From CAMAUF01 sp046152925 (GTDB lineage Bacteria; Chloroflexota; Dehalococcoidia; Tepidiformales; Tepidiformaceae): 18,143 nucleotides of DNA. The position numbers and the translations under genes were made by a program. How positions within the stretch are numbered: position 1 is the first letter of the stretch; each line of letters opens with the position of its first letter. Location: assembly GCA_046152925.1 (NCBI GenBank), contig JBJXFX010000089.1:1-18143 (forward strand). The letters run 5' to 3'. Positions 6,088 to 12,296 of the stretch are shown here, one piece after another. The notes beneath the pieces are model-generated. The model was not told the origin of the DNA. It was given only the letters and a program-made list of their open reading frames with translations, and did not search any database.

Positions 6088-6549
6088 TTATGGCAACCGG
6101 CCGGGATGGCCAGGGTGCTGCAAGTCGCGGTCTGGGTTGCCCCGATTGATGGAGCCGATCCCGACGACTTCGCGACGGGCGAAGAGCCACTCGCCGTCGA
6201 CGCGCACGAGTTCGTCGACCCAGCGCCCCCAATAGTGCATCGCCTCGTTCGAGGGCTTGACCCGGTGGAACGCGTAGACGTAGGCCTGGGCCGTCGCGCG
6301 GTCGCCGTCGAGATCGATCATCACGTTCGAGAGGTGATGGCTCGTCGCGTGGAAGTCGTCGAGGATGCCGCGCAGCCGGTCGGCGATCGCGGCGCGCCCG
6401 CGGTATTCGCCCCAATAGACGCCCACGCCGTCGGGCGCGAAACAGGCGGCCGAACCCTCCGGGTCTTTCGCGTCGATCCGGTCGGCGTAGCGCACCATCA
6501 GCGCCGTGATGTCGCGTTCATCGATGAGCTGTTGGAGCGTCGTCGCCAT
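6088..6549 (-). CDS. SnoaL/NTF2-like family protein
   Basis: This 153-residue alpha+beta-barrel protein belongs to the NTF2-like superfamily, SnoaL-like group, which includes polyketide cyclases, steroid isomerases and dehydratases. The N-terminal helix ITALMVRYADRIDAKD (14-29), the cone-lining TSHHLSNVMIDLDGDRA (69-85), and WGRWVDELVRVDGEWLFARR (107-126) are typical. H71/H72 and D23 are plausible pocket residues, but catalysis cannot be assigned. The start has a strong AAGGAGG ribosome-binding site 7 bases upstream (minus strand, 6557-6563). It follows dapB on the same strand after 21 bases, so the two are probably co-transcribed although no functional link is known. It may equally be a binding protein without enzymatic activity. 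Confidence 0.85.
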   Translation of the reverse strand: MATTLQQLIDERDITALMVRYADRIDAKDPEGSAACFAPDGVGVYWGEYRGRAAIADRLRGILDDFHATSHHLSNVMIDLDGDRATAQAYVYAFHRVKPSNEAMHYWGRWVDELVRVDGEWLFARREVVGIGSINRGNPDRDLQHPGHPGRLP

Positions 6550-6570
6550 TGAGTCGCCTCCTTCGGCGCG

Positions 6571-7350
6571 TTAGCTGAGCCCGAGCAGGGCGTCGAGGCC
6601 GGTGACCAGATGGTCGAGGTCCATCACGGCCTTCGCGGCCATCAGGACGCCCGGCATGAACGAGTCCCGGCCTGTGCTGTCGTGGCGGATCGTGAGCGTT
6701 TGGCCCAGCCCGCCGAAGATGACCTCCTGGTGCGCGACGAAGCCGGGCAGCCGCACCGAATGGATGGCGATGCCGCCGTGCTCGCCGCCCCGCGTGCCAG
6801 GGATCGTCTCCTTTTCGGTCGGGGCGTGGCGGAAGGCCGACTCGCGGGCCGAGCGCATCATCTCGGCGGTCGTCTTGGCGGTGCCGCTCGGCGCGTCCAC
6901 CTTCTGGTCGTGGTGGAGTTCGATGATCTCGGCGCTTTCGAAGAACGGCGCCGCCTGCTTGGCAAAGTGCATCATCAATACGGCGCCGATCGCGAAGTTC
7001 GAGGCGACGACGACGCCCGTCTTCCGCGCGGCTGACTCCGCCGCCAGCCACGCGAGAAACTCCGCCGAAAGCCCCGTTGTCCCGACGACAAGCCGGACGC
7101 CGTTGGCGAGCGCGGCCGGGGCGAGTTCCGGCGTCCAGGCGGCGTTCGTGAAGTCGATCACGACATCCGCCTTGAGCTCTGCGAAGCAGGCGGCCGCGTC
7201 GCGATAGACGCGGAGGCCATCGACCACTTCCGCGGGGGCGAGCTTATCGACGTAGGCGACGGGGACGAACCCCTCGGCGGCCGTGACGGCGGCGGCAACC
7301 TGGCGGCCCATCTTCCCGGAGCCGGAGACAACGACACGGATCTCACTCAT
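6571..7350 (-). CDS. dapB: 4-hydroxy-tetrahydrodipicolinate reductase DapB
   Basis: This enzyme performs the NAD(P)H-dependent reduction step of lysine and diaminopimelate synthesis. The 259-residue protein has the nucleotide-binding loop VVSGSGKMGRQV (7-18), DFTNAAWTPE (66-75), VVGTTGL (88-94), and the catalytic and substrate-binding signature HHDQKVDAPSGTAK (146-159: H146, H147, K150). The C-terminal part LPGFVAHQEVIFGGLGQT (201-218) is also characteristic. I placed the start at MSEIRVVVSG (7350); the frame is open far upstream, but that extension crosses a promoter and is not DapB-like. No Shine-Dalgarno precedes the ATG; a TAGAAT box ends 8 bases upstream, suggesting a leaderless transcript. 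A SnoaL-like gene follows after 21 bases. dapA is not in the window. Confidence 0.97.
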   Translation of the reverse strand: MSEIRVVVSGSGKMGRQVAAAVTAAEGFVPVAYVDKLAPAEVVDGLRVYRDAAACFAELKADVVIDFTNAAWTPELAPAALANGVRLVVGTTGLSAEFLAWLAAESAARKTGVVVASNFAIGAVLMMHFAKQAAPFFESAEIIELHHDQKVDAPSGTAKTTAEMMRSARESAFRHAPTEKETIPGTRGGEHGGIAIHSVRLPGFVAHQEVIFGGLGQTLTIRHDSTGRDSFMPGVLMAAKAVMDLDHLVTGLDALLGLS

Positions 7351-7358
7351 GGGGCGAG

Positions 7359-7364
7359 ATTCTA
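7359..7364 (-). promoter_or_regulatory. -10 box TAGAAT for dapB (leaderless)
   Basis: On the minus strand TAGAAT is followed by 8 bases and then the dapB ATG at 7350. A transcription start 6-8 bases downstream of the box would coincide with the start codon. No Shine-Dalgarno is present in the gap, which supports a leaderless mRNA. Confidence 0.6.
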
Positions 7365-7379
7365 CACCGGGGCGCTCCG

Positions 7380-7521
7380 ATCCAGCCGCAAACGTCAGTG
7401 CGCGGGTCTGTACTTGTTGTTGGCGAGCGCGGTGGTCGCCCCGCCCACGAGCCTCCAGTAGTTCATGGCACCCATTCGCCTCAACAATCTCGAGCCCGCT
7501 CATTGACGTTTGCGGCTCGAT
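7380..7521. repeat. imperfect long inverted repeat between dapB and the lipoprotein gene
   Basis: The outer 27 bases of each side (7380-7406 and 7495-7521) are inverted copies matching at 24 of 27 positions, with an unbroken shared core TGACGTTTGCGGCT. Similarity continues inward in nearly the same register: TCGCC (7422-7426 minus; 7476-7480 plus) and CAACAA (7414-7419 minus; 7482-7487 plus). Each arm points outward toward one of the two divergent genes, 29 bases from the dapB ATG and 42 bases from the lipoprotein ATG 7564. It may be a duplicated promoter-proximal element, a cruciform, an invertible-segment boundary or a small mobile-element relic. The whole gap 7351-7563 contains no other gene I can support. 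Confidence 0.75.
7490..7520. repeat. short inverted repeat TCGAGCC ... GGCTCGA nested in the right arm
   Basis: TCGAGCC (7490-7496) is the reverse complement of GGCTCGA (7514-7520), with 17 bases between. The left arm of the larger repeat carries only a degenerate equivalent. It lies upstream of the lipoprotein promoter box and could be a separate protein-binding dyad. Confidence 0.4.
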
Positions 7522-7550
7522 GACGCTGACGCCCATCCGCTGGCGCGCGC

Positions 7551-7556
7551 TACCAT
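7551..7556 (+). promoter_or_regulatory. -10 box TACCAT for the lipoprotein gene (leaderless)
   Basis: TACCAT ends 7 bases before ATG 7564, so transcription would start at or next to that codon. No Shine-Dalgarno is visible. This mirrors the dapB arrangement on the other strand and favours ATG 7564 over the in-frame ATG 7555, which lies inside the box. Confidence 0.5.
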
Positions 7557-7563
7557 GGTCGCG

Positions 7564-8145
7564 ATGCTCCGACGCCTCGCTCCACTCTTGCTCCTCGTGC
7601 TTCCGCTCGCGCTGGCCGCGTGCGAAAAGCCCGGCGCCTCCTACGTCACCTCGCCCTCCGCGCGCATCCTCTTCGGCACGACCACCGGCAACGTGATCCT
7701 CGCGCCCGCAGAGGCGCCCCCGGCCCCGGTCGCCGACCCGCCCGGCTGGGAGCTGATCTTCGACCTCGCCGTCTTTGGCAAGCTGGAGGACGGGACCCCC
7801 GCGCTCCGCACGCTCTTCGAGGTGAAGTCCACCAAAGGGACGGGCTTCGAGCTCTGGCTCCACGAGGGCGACCGCACCGTCGCCCGCTGGAGCGGCGGCT
7901 CAAGCGACGCCTACGACGGCGTCGTCTGCTTCCAGCAAGCCCTGCGCTCGGAGGACAAGTCGGAGGTGATCGTGCTCGCGCCCGGGAACTACACCGCGAC
8001 GCTCGTCTTCCGTGATGTCGAACGCGGCGTCGTCGCCGCGAAGTCCTTGAAGGTCACCGGCACGGTCCCACAGCTCACGGGGGCCGCGCCGGGGCCGGAC
8101 TCCAAGGTGTTCCGCGAGCTCCTCGGGTGCCCGCGCGGCTCCTAG
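7564..8145 (+). CDS. putative lipoprotein of unknown function
   Basis: This is a 193-residue exported protein I cannot assign to a family. Residues 1-20 form a lipoprotein signal peptide: RR after the start, a run of leucines, then the lipobox LALAAC with C20 as the lipidation site. The mature part has a Pro/Ala-rich stretch (about 47-58) and then beta-strand-like sequence with motifs WELIFDLAVFGKL, FELWLHEGDRTVARWSGG and VLAPGNYTATLVFRD, suggestive of a small beta-sandwich. Two further cysteines, in GVVCFQQAL and LLGCPRGS, could form a disulfide outside the membrane. The start is supported by the signal peptide and the -10 box 7 bases upstream; the alternative ATG 7555 adds three residues. 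It is divergent from dapB. Confidence 0.8.
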   Translation: MLRRLAPLLLLVLPLALAACEKPGASYVTSPSARILFGTTTGNVILAPAEAPPAPVADPPGWELIFDLAVFGKLEDGTPALRTLFEVKSTKGTGFELWLHEGDRTVARWSGGSSDAYDGVVCFQQALRSEDKSEVIVLAPGNYTATLVFRDVERGVVAAKSLKVTGTVPQLTGAAPGPDSKVFRELLGCPRGS

Positions 8146-8203
8146 CGGTCGAACTTCGTACCAGCATCCCCGCGCGATCAGTCACGACATCCGGATTCTC
8201 GTG

Positions 8204-8209
8204 TAGACT
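8204..8209 (+). promoter_or_regulatory. putative -10 box TAGACT for the second P450
   Basis: TAGACT in the context CGTGTAGACTCG lies 51 bases before the TTG start at 8261. No -35 consensus is seen. The 115-base gap after the lipoprotein gene contains no other evident element except the hairpin at 8225-8247. Confidence 0.45.
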
Positions 8210-8224
8210 CGCGCCAACATTGAG

Positions 8225-8247
8225 CGGCGCACCCGACCAGCGCGCCG
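8225..8247 (+). promoter_or_regulatory. 5'-leader hairpin before the second P450
   Basis: CGGCGC (8225-8230) can pair with GCGCCG (8242-8247) across an 11-base loop. The 3' arm abuts the ribosome-binding site GGAAGGAG (8247-8254). It might tune translation from the TTG start, but a 6-bp GC stem is common by chance at this composition. Confidence 0.3.
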
Positions 8248-8260
8248 GAAGGAGACTCCA

Positions 8261-9565
8261 TTGGTCGTCGCGCTCCCGAAACCCACCAACCATCCCGCCG
8301 GCTGCCCGGTCTCGCTCGAAGACATCGACCTCTTCAGCGACGGGGCCCAGGAACACTGGCACGAAGCCTACGTGCTCCTCCACGACCGAGAGCCCATCGT
8401 GCGCATCCCCGGAGAAGGCATCACGCCCGAGGACGACGCCTTCATCATCACGAAGTACGAAGACATCGAAGAGATCATCATGGACCCCTACACGTTCCCG
8501 CAGCCGAGCTACGGGGCCGGGTTCCGCAGCAGCAGCGACCGCCGCAACGCGCTGAACGACGCGATGGTCCGCAACACGCTCCGGCCAAACATGGAGATGC
8601 ATAAGCAACATCGCCTCCAGCTCACCGACCCGTGGGTCGGGGCTACCGGCGCCGGCCGCAACCGTGAGATGATCACCCGCACCGTCGACCAGCTCATCGA
8701 CGGCTGGATCGATAAGGGCGAGATCGACTTCGTCACCGAGTTCGCTGCCATCGTCCCGCAAATCGTGATGACTAACATCCTCGGCTACCCGCTCGAGGAC
8801 ATGCCGATCCTCAAGAAATGGGGCGAGGCCCAGGTGCGCCGCTTCGTCTGGGGCAAGGGCCACCGGAACCTGATGACCGACCAAGAAGAAGCCGAAAACG
8901 CCAAGGACCTCGGCGAGTTCATGGCCTACGTCCAGGGCAAGGTCACCGAGAAGCGCGCCAACCCGGGCGACGATATGACCACCTTCCTCACCCAAGTCGA
9001 GTACATGGGGCGCAAGCTCACCGACCAGGAGGCGATCGGCGTCATCTTCGGCATGCACATCGGCGGCCTGGAGACGACCCAATACGCACTCGCCGGCGAG
9101 GCCCAGATCCTCTGCAATCACCCGGACCTCTTCCAGACGATTAAGAAGGATCGCCGACAGATCCGCTTCTTCGTGGAAGAGTCGCTCCGCCTCCAGGCCC
9201 CGACGCAGGGGCTCTCGACCCGGATGACGGCCAAGGACGTCGAGCTCCGCGGCGTCCGAATCCCCCAGGGCTCCATCCTTCACCTGCGCTATGGCGCGGC
9301 GAACATGGACCCCGAGCAGTTCGAATGCCCCGCTGAGTTCAAGCTCGACCGCCCCGCCGCCGGCCGCCACATGACCTTTTCGCAGGGCCCGCGCGTTTGC
9401 CCCGGCGCCGGCCTCTCCCGGCTGGAACAGAACATTGCCTGGGACCGGCTCCTCGACCGGATCGACAGCCTCTCCTTCGCACCCGGCAAGAACGACTTCA
9501 GCCACCAGCCAGGGATCATGCTCGGCCTCTGGCACCTCCATGTGCAGTTCGAGAAGGCACGGTGA
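8261..9565 (+). CDS. cytochrome P450
   Basis: This second soluble P450 has 434 residues. The heme ligand is C380 in MTFSQGPRVCPGAGLSRLEQ (371-390), the ExxR is EESLR (E307, R310), and the I-helix GMHIGGLETTQYALAG (264-279) keeps the usual acid-threonine pair E271-T272. The C-helix contains HKQHRLQL (114-121). The N-terminus (HPAGCPVSLEDIDLFSDGAQ) has no membrane anchor. I chose TTG 8261 because GGAAGGAG is 6 bases upstream and no ATG or GTG start fits better. It shows little similarity to the first P450 beyond the family motifs, so they are not recent duplicates. Its stop overlaps the GTG start of a 78-residue protein (GTGA), implying translational coupling. The substrate and redox partner are unknown. 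Confidence 0.95.
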   Translation: MVVALPKPTNHPAGCPVSLEDIDLFSDGAQEHWHEAYVLLHDREPIVRIPGEGITPEDDAFIITKYEDIEEIIMDPYTFPQPSYGAGFRSSSDRRNALNDAMVRNTLRPNMEMHKQHRLQLTDPWVGATGAGRNREMITRTVDQLIDGWIDKGEIDFVTEFAAIVPQIVMTNILGYPLEDMPILKKWGEAQVRRFVWGKGHRNLMTDQEEAENAKDLGEFMAYVQGKVTEKRANPGDDMTTFLTQVEYMGRKLTDQEAIGVIFGMHIGGLETTQYALAGEAQILCNHPDLFQTIKKDRRQIRFFVEESLRLQAPTQGLSTRMTAKDVELRGVRIPQGSILHLRYGAANMDPEQFECPAEFKLDRPAAGRHMTFSQGPRVCPGAGLSRLEQNIAWDRLLDRIDSLSFAPGKNDFSHQPGIMLGLWHLHVQFEKAR

Positions 9566-9798
9566 ACCTCCGGAAACCTCGCCGAATCGTCATCCTCGAC
9601 GGTGACGAAGGGCCCACTCCCCAAGAGCACGTCGAACGGGAGTGGGCCGAAGTCGCGCGCTGGCTCGAAGAAACTTCGGAACCGAAGGTTGGCGCCTCCG
9701 GGGAGGCCGACGTGCTCCAAGCCCTCGACCCGTTTTGGACGCGCGGCATCGTCCTTAACGCCGAAGGTCCTGGGCCGAAGGCTCCGTCAGCGTCCTAG
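9562..9798 (+). CDS. small hypothetical protein translationally coupled to the P450
   Basis: This 78-residue protein is not recognised. Its GTG start overlaps the P450 stop in the sequence GTGA, the classic arrangement for re-initiation. The N-terminus is basic (NLRKPRRIVILDGDE), the middle is acidic and helical (PQEHVEREWAEVARWLEET, 20-38), and the C-terminus is Gly/Pro-rich. No cysteines occur, so it is not a ferredoxin. The reading frame keeps the C/G-rich third-position style of the neighbours, which supports coding. Its stop TAG (9796-9798) shares the tetranucleotide CTAG with the stop of cofE on the other strand. It could be a P450 accessory or assembly factor, but that is a guess from position. 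Confidence 0.6.
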   Translation: MNLRKPRRIVILDGDEGPTPQEHVEREWAEVARWLEETSEPKVGASGEADVLQALDPFWTRGIVLNAEGPGPKAPSAS

Positions 9799-10547
9799 CG
9801 GAAGAGGTCGCGCTCGCTATCGCGGATGACGCCGCGCATCGTCGCCTCCTCGTTCCGCTCCCAGGCGTAGCCGCGGATCACGGCCACGGGCACGCGGCTG
9901 ATGTTCCCCTTCACAAGCTCCGCGGCGCCCGCAAGCTCGTCGGCTTGGGAAAGGACCTGGACGCGGAAGACGTGCCCGTGCGGGTCCGTCTGGCCGATGT
10001 AGCTGAAAAGCGGGTCCATCCCGGCTATCCCGATCGCGATATCCGTCTGGCCCTCTCGCCAAGGACGCCCAAACGTGTCGCTGATGATCACGGCGACATC
10101 GAGGCCGAGCGCCAGGAAGCCTGCGCGGTACGCCTTTGCCGTGCCGTCGGGGTCGACCGGGAGCAAGACAGCGAGGCCGTGGCCGCCCGAGCTCGACTGG
10201 TCGACGCCGCTGTTCGCACAGACGAAGCCGTGGTGCGTCTCCGTGATCAGCACCGGCCCGAGCTGGCGGACGACACGCTTGGCCTCGCGAAAGACGAGCT
10301 CGATGACCGCCGGGTCCTTCTCCCACTTCTCGGCGTAACGCCGGGAGAATTCGGAGACCTCGACATCGGCGAGGACGACCGTGCGGCCCTCGGCTTTCGA
10401 CACGATCTTCGAGGTCACGACGACAATGTCTCCGCTCTGCAGCGGCGAACCGGCGGCCACTGCCGCATCGCGGATCATGACGGGGAGCTCGGCGCCCTTG
10501 CCGATCTCGGGGAGTCCAGGGACAGGGAAGACCGAAAGGCCAGCCAT
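9795..10547 (-). CDS. cofE: coenzyme F420-0:L-glutamate ligase CofE
   Basis: CofE adds gamma-linked L-glutamate to F420-0 in the final stage of coenzyme F420 synthesis, using GTP and divalent metal. This 250-residue protein carries the family motifs DIVVVTSKIVSKAEG (40-54), ETHHGFVCANSGVDQSS (103-119) and ISDTFGRPWREGQTDIAIG (155-173). It lacks the C-terminal FMN-binding domain of the actinobacterial FbiB fusion, so it is the stand-alone form. The ATG at 10547 shares one base with the stop of the hydrolase gene (TGATG), and GGAGG lies 8 bases upstream inside that gene, implying coupled translation. It is the last gene of the npdG-hydrolase-cofE unit. Its stop overlaps that of the convergent small gene. 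Confidence 0.96.
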   Translation of the reverse strand: MAGLSVFPVPGLPEIGKGAELPVMIRDAAVAAGSPLQSGDIVVVTSKIVSKAEGRTVVLADVEVSEFSRRYAEKWEKDPAVIELVFREAKRVVRQLGPVLITETHHGFVCANSGVDQSSSGGHGLAVLLPVDPDGTAKAYRAGFLALGLDVAVIISDTFGRPWREGQTDIAIGIAGMDPLFSYIGQTDPHGHVFRVQVLSQADELAGAAELVKGNISRVPVAVIRGYAWERNEEATMRGVIRDSERDLFR

Positions 10548-11362
10548 CAGCGTTGCCTCCAGGCCGCTTCAGCGCGGCCGACAAAGTCGAGGACGGAATC
10601 AGCCGTCCCTTCGGGGTCATGTTGCCAGAAGCTGTGGCTCGCGCCTTCGAGCCAGCGCAGCTCGGATCGGGGCACAGCGGCGTGCAGCGTCTCGGCGTTC
10701 TTCGGTGGGACAAGCCGGTCGATCGTGCCGTGCAGCACCATCACGGGCCAATCGAAGTCGTTCAGGCGAGGATTCGGGTCGCCCGCGTCGCCAGTCGCCT
10801 TCATTTGGAAAAAGAAGGTGCGGCCGGGGGTGCGCTCAGCTTCCGCGAGCTCGAAGTCGGCGAGCAGCTCCGCCTCATGGTCGCGTGCCCACATTTCTGG
10901 ATGGACGACGGGCCAGGACTTCCGCTCGTTCTCGACGCGCGGCACATTCGGGTCCCAGAGGATGCCGAGCTTCATGTCATCGGGCGTCGCCGGTGTGCCG
11001 TTCGGCGGGCAAAGGAGGCTAAGCGAGCGAAGCCGGTCGCCGTGCGCACCAGCGTAATAGCGGACCATCAGCGAACCGAGTGAGCACCCGAGGAGATGGA
11101 ACGTGTCGAGCCCGTTCGCTTCGACGACCGCCTGGAGGTCGGCCACGATGTCGGCCGCCGACCACGGTTCGGAGGGCTGGTCGCTCCGGCCGACGCCGCG
11201 GTTATCGAGCATGATCACCCGGTTGTGCTCCGCCAGCCGCTCCGGGAAGCTCGTCCACCAGCGGCGGCTGTTCGCGCCGATGCCATAGACGAGCACGAGC
11301 GGCGGGCCTTCGCCCATCGCCTCGTACCAGATCCGGACGCCGCTGTTCTCCACGAAAGCCAT
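10547..11362 (-). CDS. alpha/beta hydrolase
   Basis: This 271-residue alpha/beta-hydrolase-fold enzyme acts on an ester, lactone or related bond. A complete catalytic triad is visible: nucleophile S94 in LLGCSLGSL, acid D215 in LHGTIDRLVPP and H243 in EGASHSFWQHDP. The oxyanion-hole loop is LVLVYGIGANSRRWW (22-36) with YG in place of the common HG. DNRGVGRSDQP (53-63) is the typical strand-4 loop. The length is standard and no signal peptide is present. It lies between npdG and cofE, 2 bases after the npdG stop, and overlaps cofE by one base, so expression is surely coupled to F420 genes. Whether it acts in F420 metabolism or in an F420-dependent catabolic route is unknown. Confidence 0.92.
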   Translation of the reverse strand: MAFVENSGVRIWYEAMGEGPPLVLVYGIGANSRRWWTSFPERLAEHNRVIMLDNRGVGRSDQPSEPWSAADIVADLQAVVEANGLDTFHLLGCSLGSLMVRYYAGAHGDRLRSLSLLCPPNGTPATPDDMKLGILWDPNVPRVENERKSWPVVHPEMWARDHEAELLADFELAEAERTPGRTFFFQMKATGDAGDPNPRLNDFDWPVMVLHGTIDRLVPPKNAETLHAAVPRSELRWLEGASHSFWQHDPEGTADSVLDFVGRAEAAWRQR

Positions 11363-11364
11363 CG

Positions 11365-12015
11365 CTAGAGCCCGACGATCCGGATGCTCGACTGGGTCTT
11401 GTGCTTCCGGTTCAGGTTAATAAGGAGCGACGTGAGCATCTCGACGTAGCGGCTCTGCGAAGGGCCGCCCGCATCGATCCCGCGGACGCCCGCGATCTGG
11501 TTCGCAAGCCCGATGACGATCTGCTTCGCTTCGACATCGCGCCCGCAGACGAGCACGTCCGCCTCGATCGGATGGTCGAGGTGCTGGAGCTCTTCGGCGC
11601 TCATATTCTGGAAGGCCGAGACGATGCGGGCGTTCGGCAGCTGGGCGATCGACTCCTGCAGGGCGCTGTTCCCGGGGACGTTCATCGCGACCGCGCCCAC
11701 GCCTTGCTGAAATTCCAGCGGCGCAACCACGTTGCAGACGACCTTGCCATCGAGGGCGTTCCCAAGCGCTTCGAGCGTCGCCTGTTGGCCGGAATAAGGA
11801 AAGGTCAGGAAGACGACGTCGGCGGCGGCCACCACGTCGGCGTTGGTGCCGCCGCTGGCGACGGCCGTGGGCACCTTCTCCCGGACTTTGGCCGCGCCTT
11901 CCTCGCCCCGCTCCGTCGAACGCGAGCCTATCGCGACTTCGTGCCCGGCGACGGCCATCCGCATGGCGATACCCAGGCCCTCTGGACCCGTGCCCCCGAC
12001 AAACGCGAGCTTCAT
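11365..12015 (-). CDS. npdG: NADPH:coenzyme F420 oxidoreductase (NpdG/Fno type)
   Basis: This enzyme transfers hydride between NADPH and F420. The 216 residues form a Rossmann-fold protein with the dinucleotide loop VGGTGPEGLG (6-15), the NADP-phosphate-binding strand end IGSRS (29-33), VVFLTFPYSGQQ (67-78), NVVAPLEF (95-102), SAFQNMSAEEL (133-143) and DVLVCGRD (153-160), all as in archaeal Fno and bacterial NpdG. I placed the start at MKLAFVGGTG; GAGGGG lies about 7 bases ahead, and a longer in-frame extension would run through the promoter. It heads the operon with the hydrolase and cofE, tying F420 reduction to F420 synthesis. A glucose-6-phosphate route (Fgd) is not seen here. Confidence 0.95.
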   Translation of the reverse strand: MKLAFVGGTGPEGLGIAMRMAVAGHEVAIGSRSTERGEEGAAKVREKVPTAVASGGTNADVVAAADVVFLTFPYSGQQATLEALGNALDGKVVCNVVAPLEFQQGVGAVAMNVPGNSALQESIAQLPNARIVSAFQNMSAEELQHLDHPIEADVLVCGRDVEAKQIVIGLANQIAGVRGIDAGGPSQSRYVEMLTSLLINLNRKHKTQSSIRIVGL

Positions 12016-12070
12016 CCTCTTTCCCCTCGAATCCGAACTTGCCCGCGGCTGTTCCGGGCGACGGGAACGG

Positions 12071-12076
12071 AGTGTA
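12071..12076 (-). promoter_or_regulatory. extended -10 box (TGC-TACACT) for the npdG operon
   Basis: On the minus strand TGCTACACT matches an extended -10 (TGn plus TAnnnT), 55 bases before the npdG ATG at 12015. Transcription would begin near 12064. There an inverted pair GTTCC (12051-12055) and GGAAC (12064-12068) spans the expected start and could be an operator. Confidence 0.5.
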
Positions 12077-12242
12077 GCAGGAAGGCACCATGGCGGGTGT
12101 TTCCAGCGTCTGTCACCCTGTGGCCACCTGCCATGGCGGTCGAATACCCATCTACGGAAAGAGCACGTATGCAGGCCCACGCTCGCGGCAATTCAGCCGC
12201 TCCGCGCGGCCCGAACAGCCGTCTCCGCCCGTTTTGGTCTGC

Positions 12243-12248
12243 TATACT
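12243..12248 (+). promoter_or_regulatory. extended -10 box (TGC-TATACT) for ftsH
   Basis: TGCTATACT is the best -10 match in the window and lies 48 bases before the ftsH TTG start at 12297. There is no TTGACA-like box 17 bases upstream. The divergent npdG-ftsH region (12016-12296) also holds a 9-base direct repeat CCATGGCGG at 12088-12096 and 12131-12139, function unknown. No gene is evident between the two promoters. Confidence 0.6.
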
Positions 12249-12263
12249 GCTCGGGAAGGGCAA

Positions 12264-12280
12264 GGCCGGTTAGCCCGGCC
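12264..12280 (+). promoter_or_regulatory. 5'-leader hairpin of ftsH
   Basis: GGCCGG TTAGC CCGGCC forms a 6-bp all-GC stem with a 5-base loop in the predicted ftsH leader, 5 bases before the ribosome-binding site GGAG (12286-12289). It might stabilise the leader or modulate translation from the TTG start. Confidence 0.45.
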
Positions 12281-12296
12281 CACGCGGAGTTTGCCG

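Noticed and set aside
7490..7520. tRNA arm-like TCGAGCC...GGCTCGA
   Set aside because: There is no acceptor stem, anticodon arm or T-loop consensus around it, so it is only an inverted repeat.
7351..7863. N-terminal extension of dapB in the same open frame
   Set aside because: DapB proteins begin at the nucleotide-binding motif, and the extension runs through the TAGAAT box and the divergent lipoprotein gene.
8075..9541. 488-codon antisense frame over the second P450
   Set aside because: It has no domain-like motifs; the plus frame has heme, ExxR and I-helix motifs.
8261..9565. P450 pair as a recent tandem duplication
   Set aside because: The two P450s share only family motifs and differ in I-helix, heme-loop and N-terminal sequence.
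12016..12180. N-terminal extension of npdG
   Set aside because: F420 reductases begin at MKLAFVGGTG, and the extension crosses the TGCTACACT box.
12090..12296. Longer ftsH reading from ATG 12090
   Set aside because: It would cross the TGCTATACT promoter, is not FtsH-like, and TTG 12297 has a correctly spaced GGAG and a canonical FtsH N-terminus.
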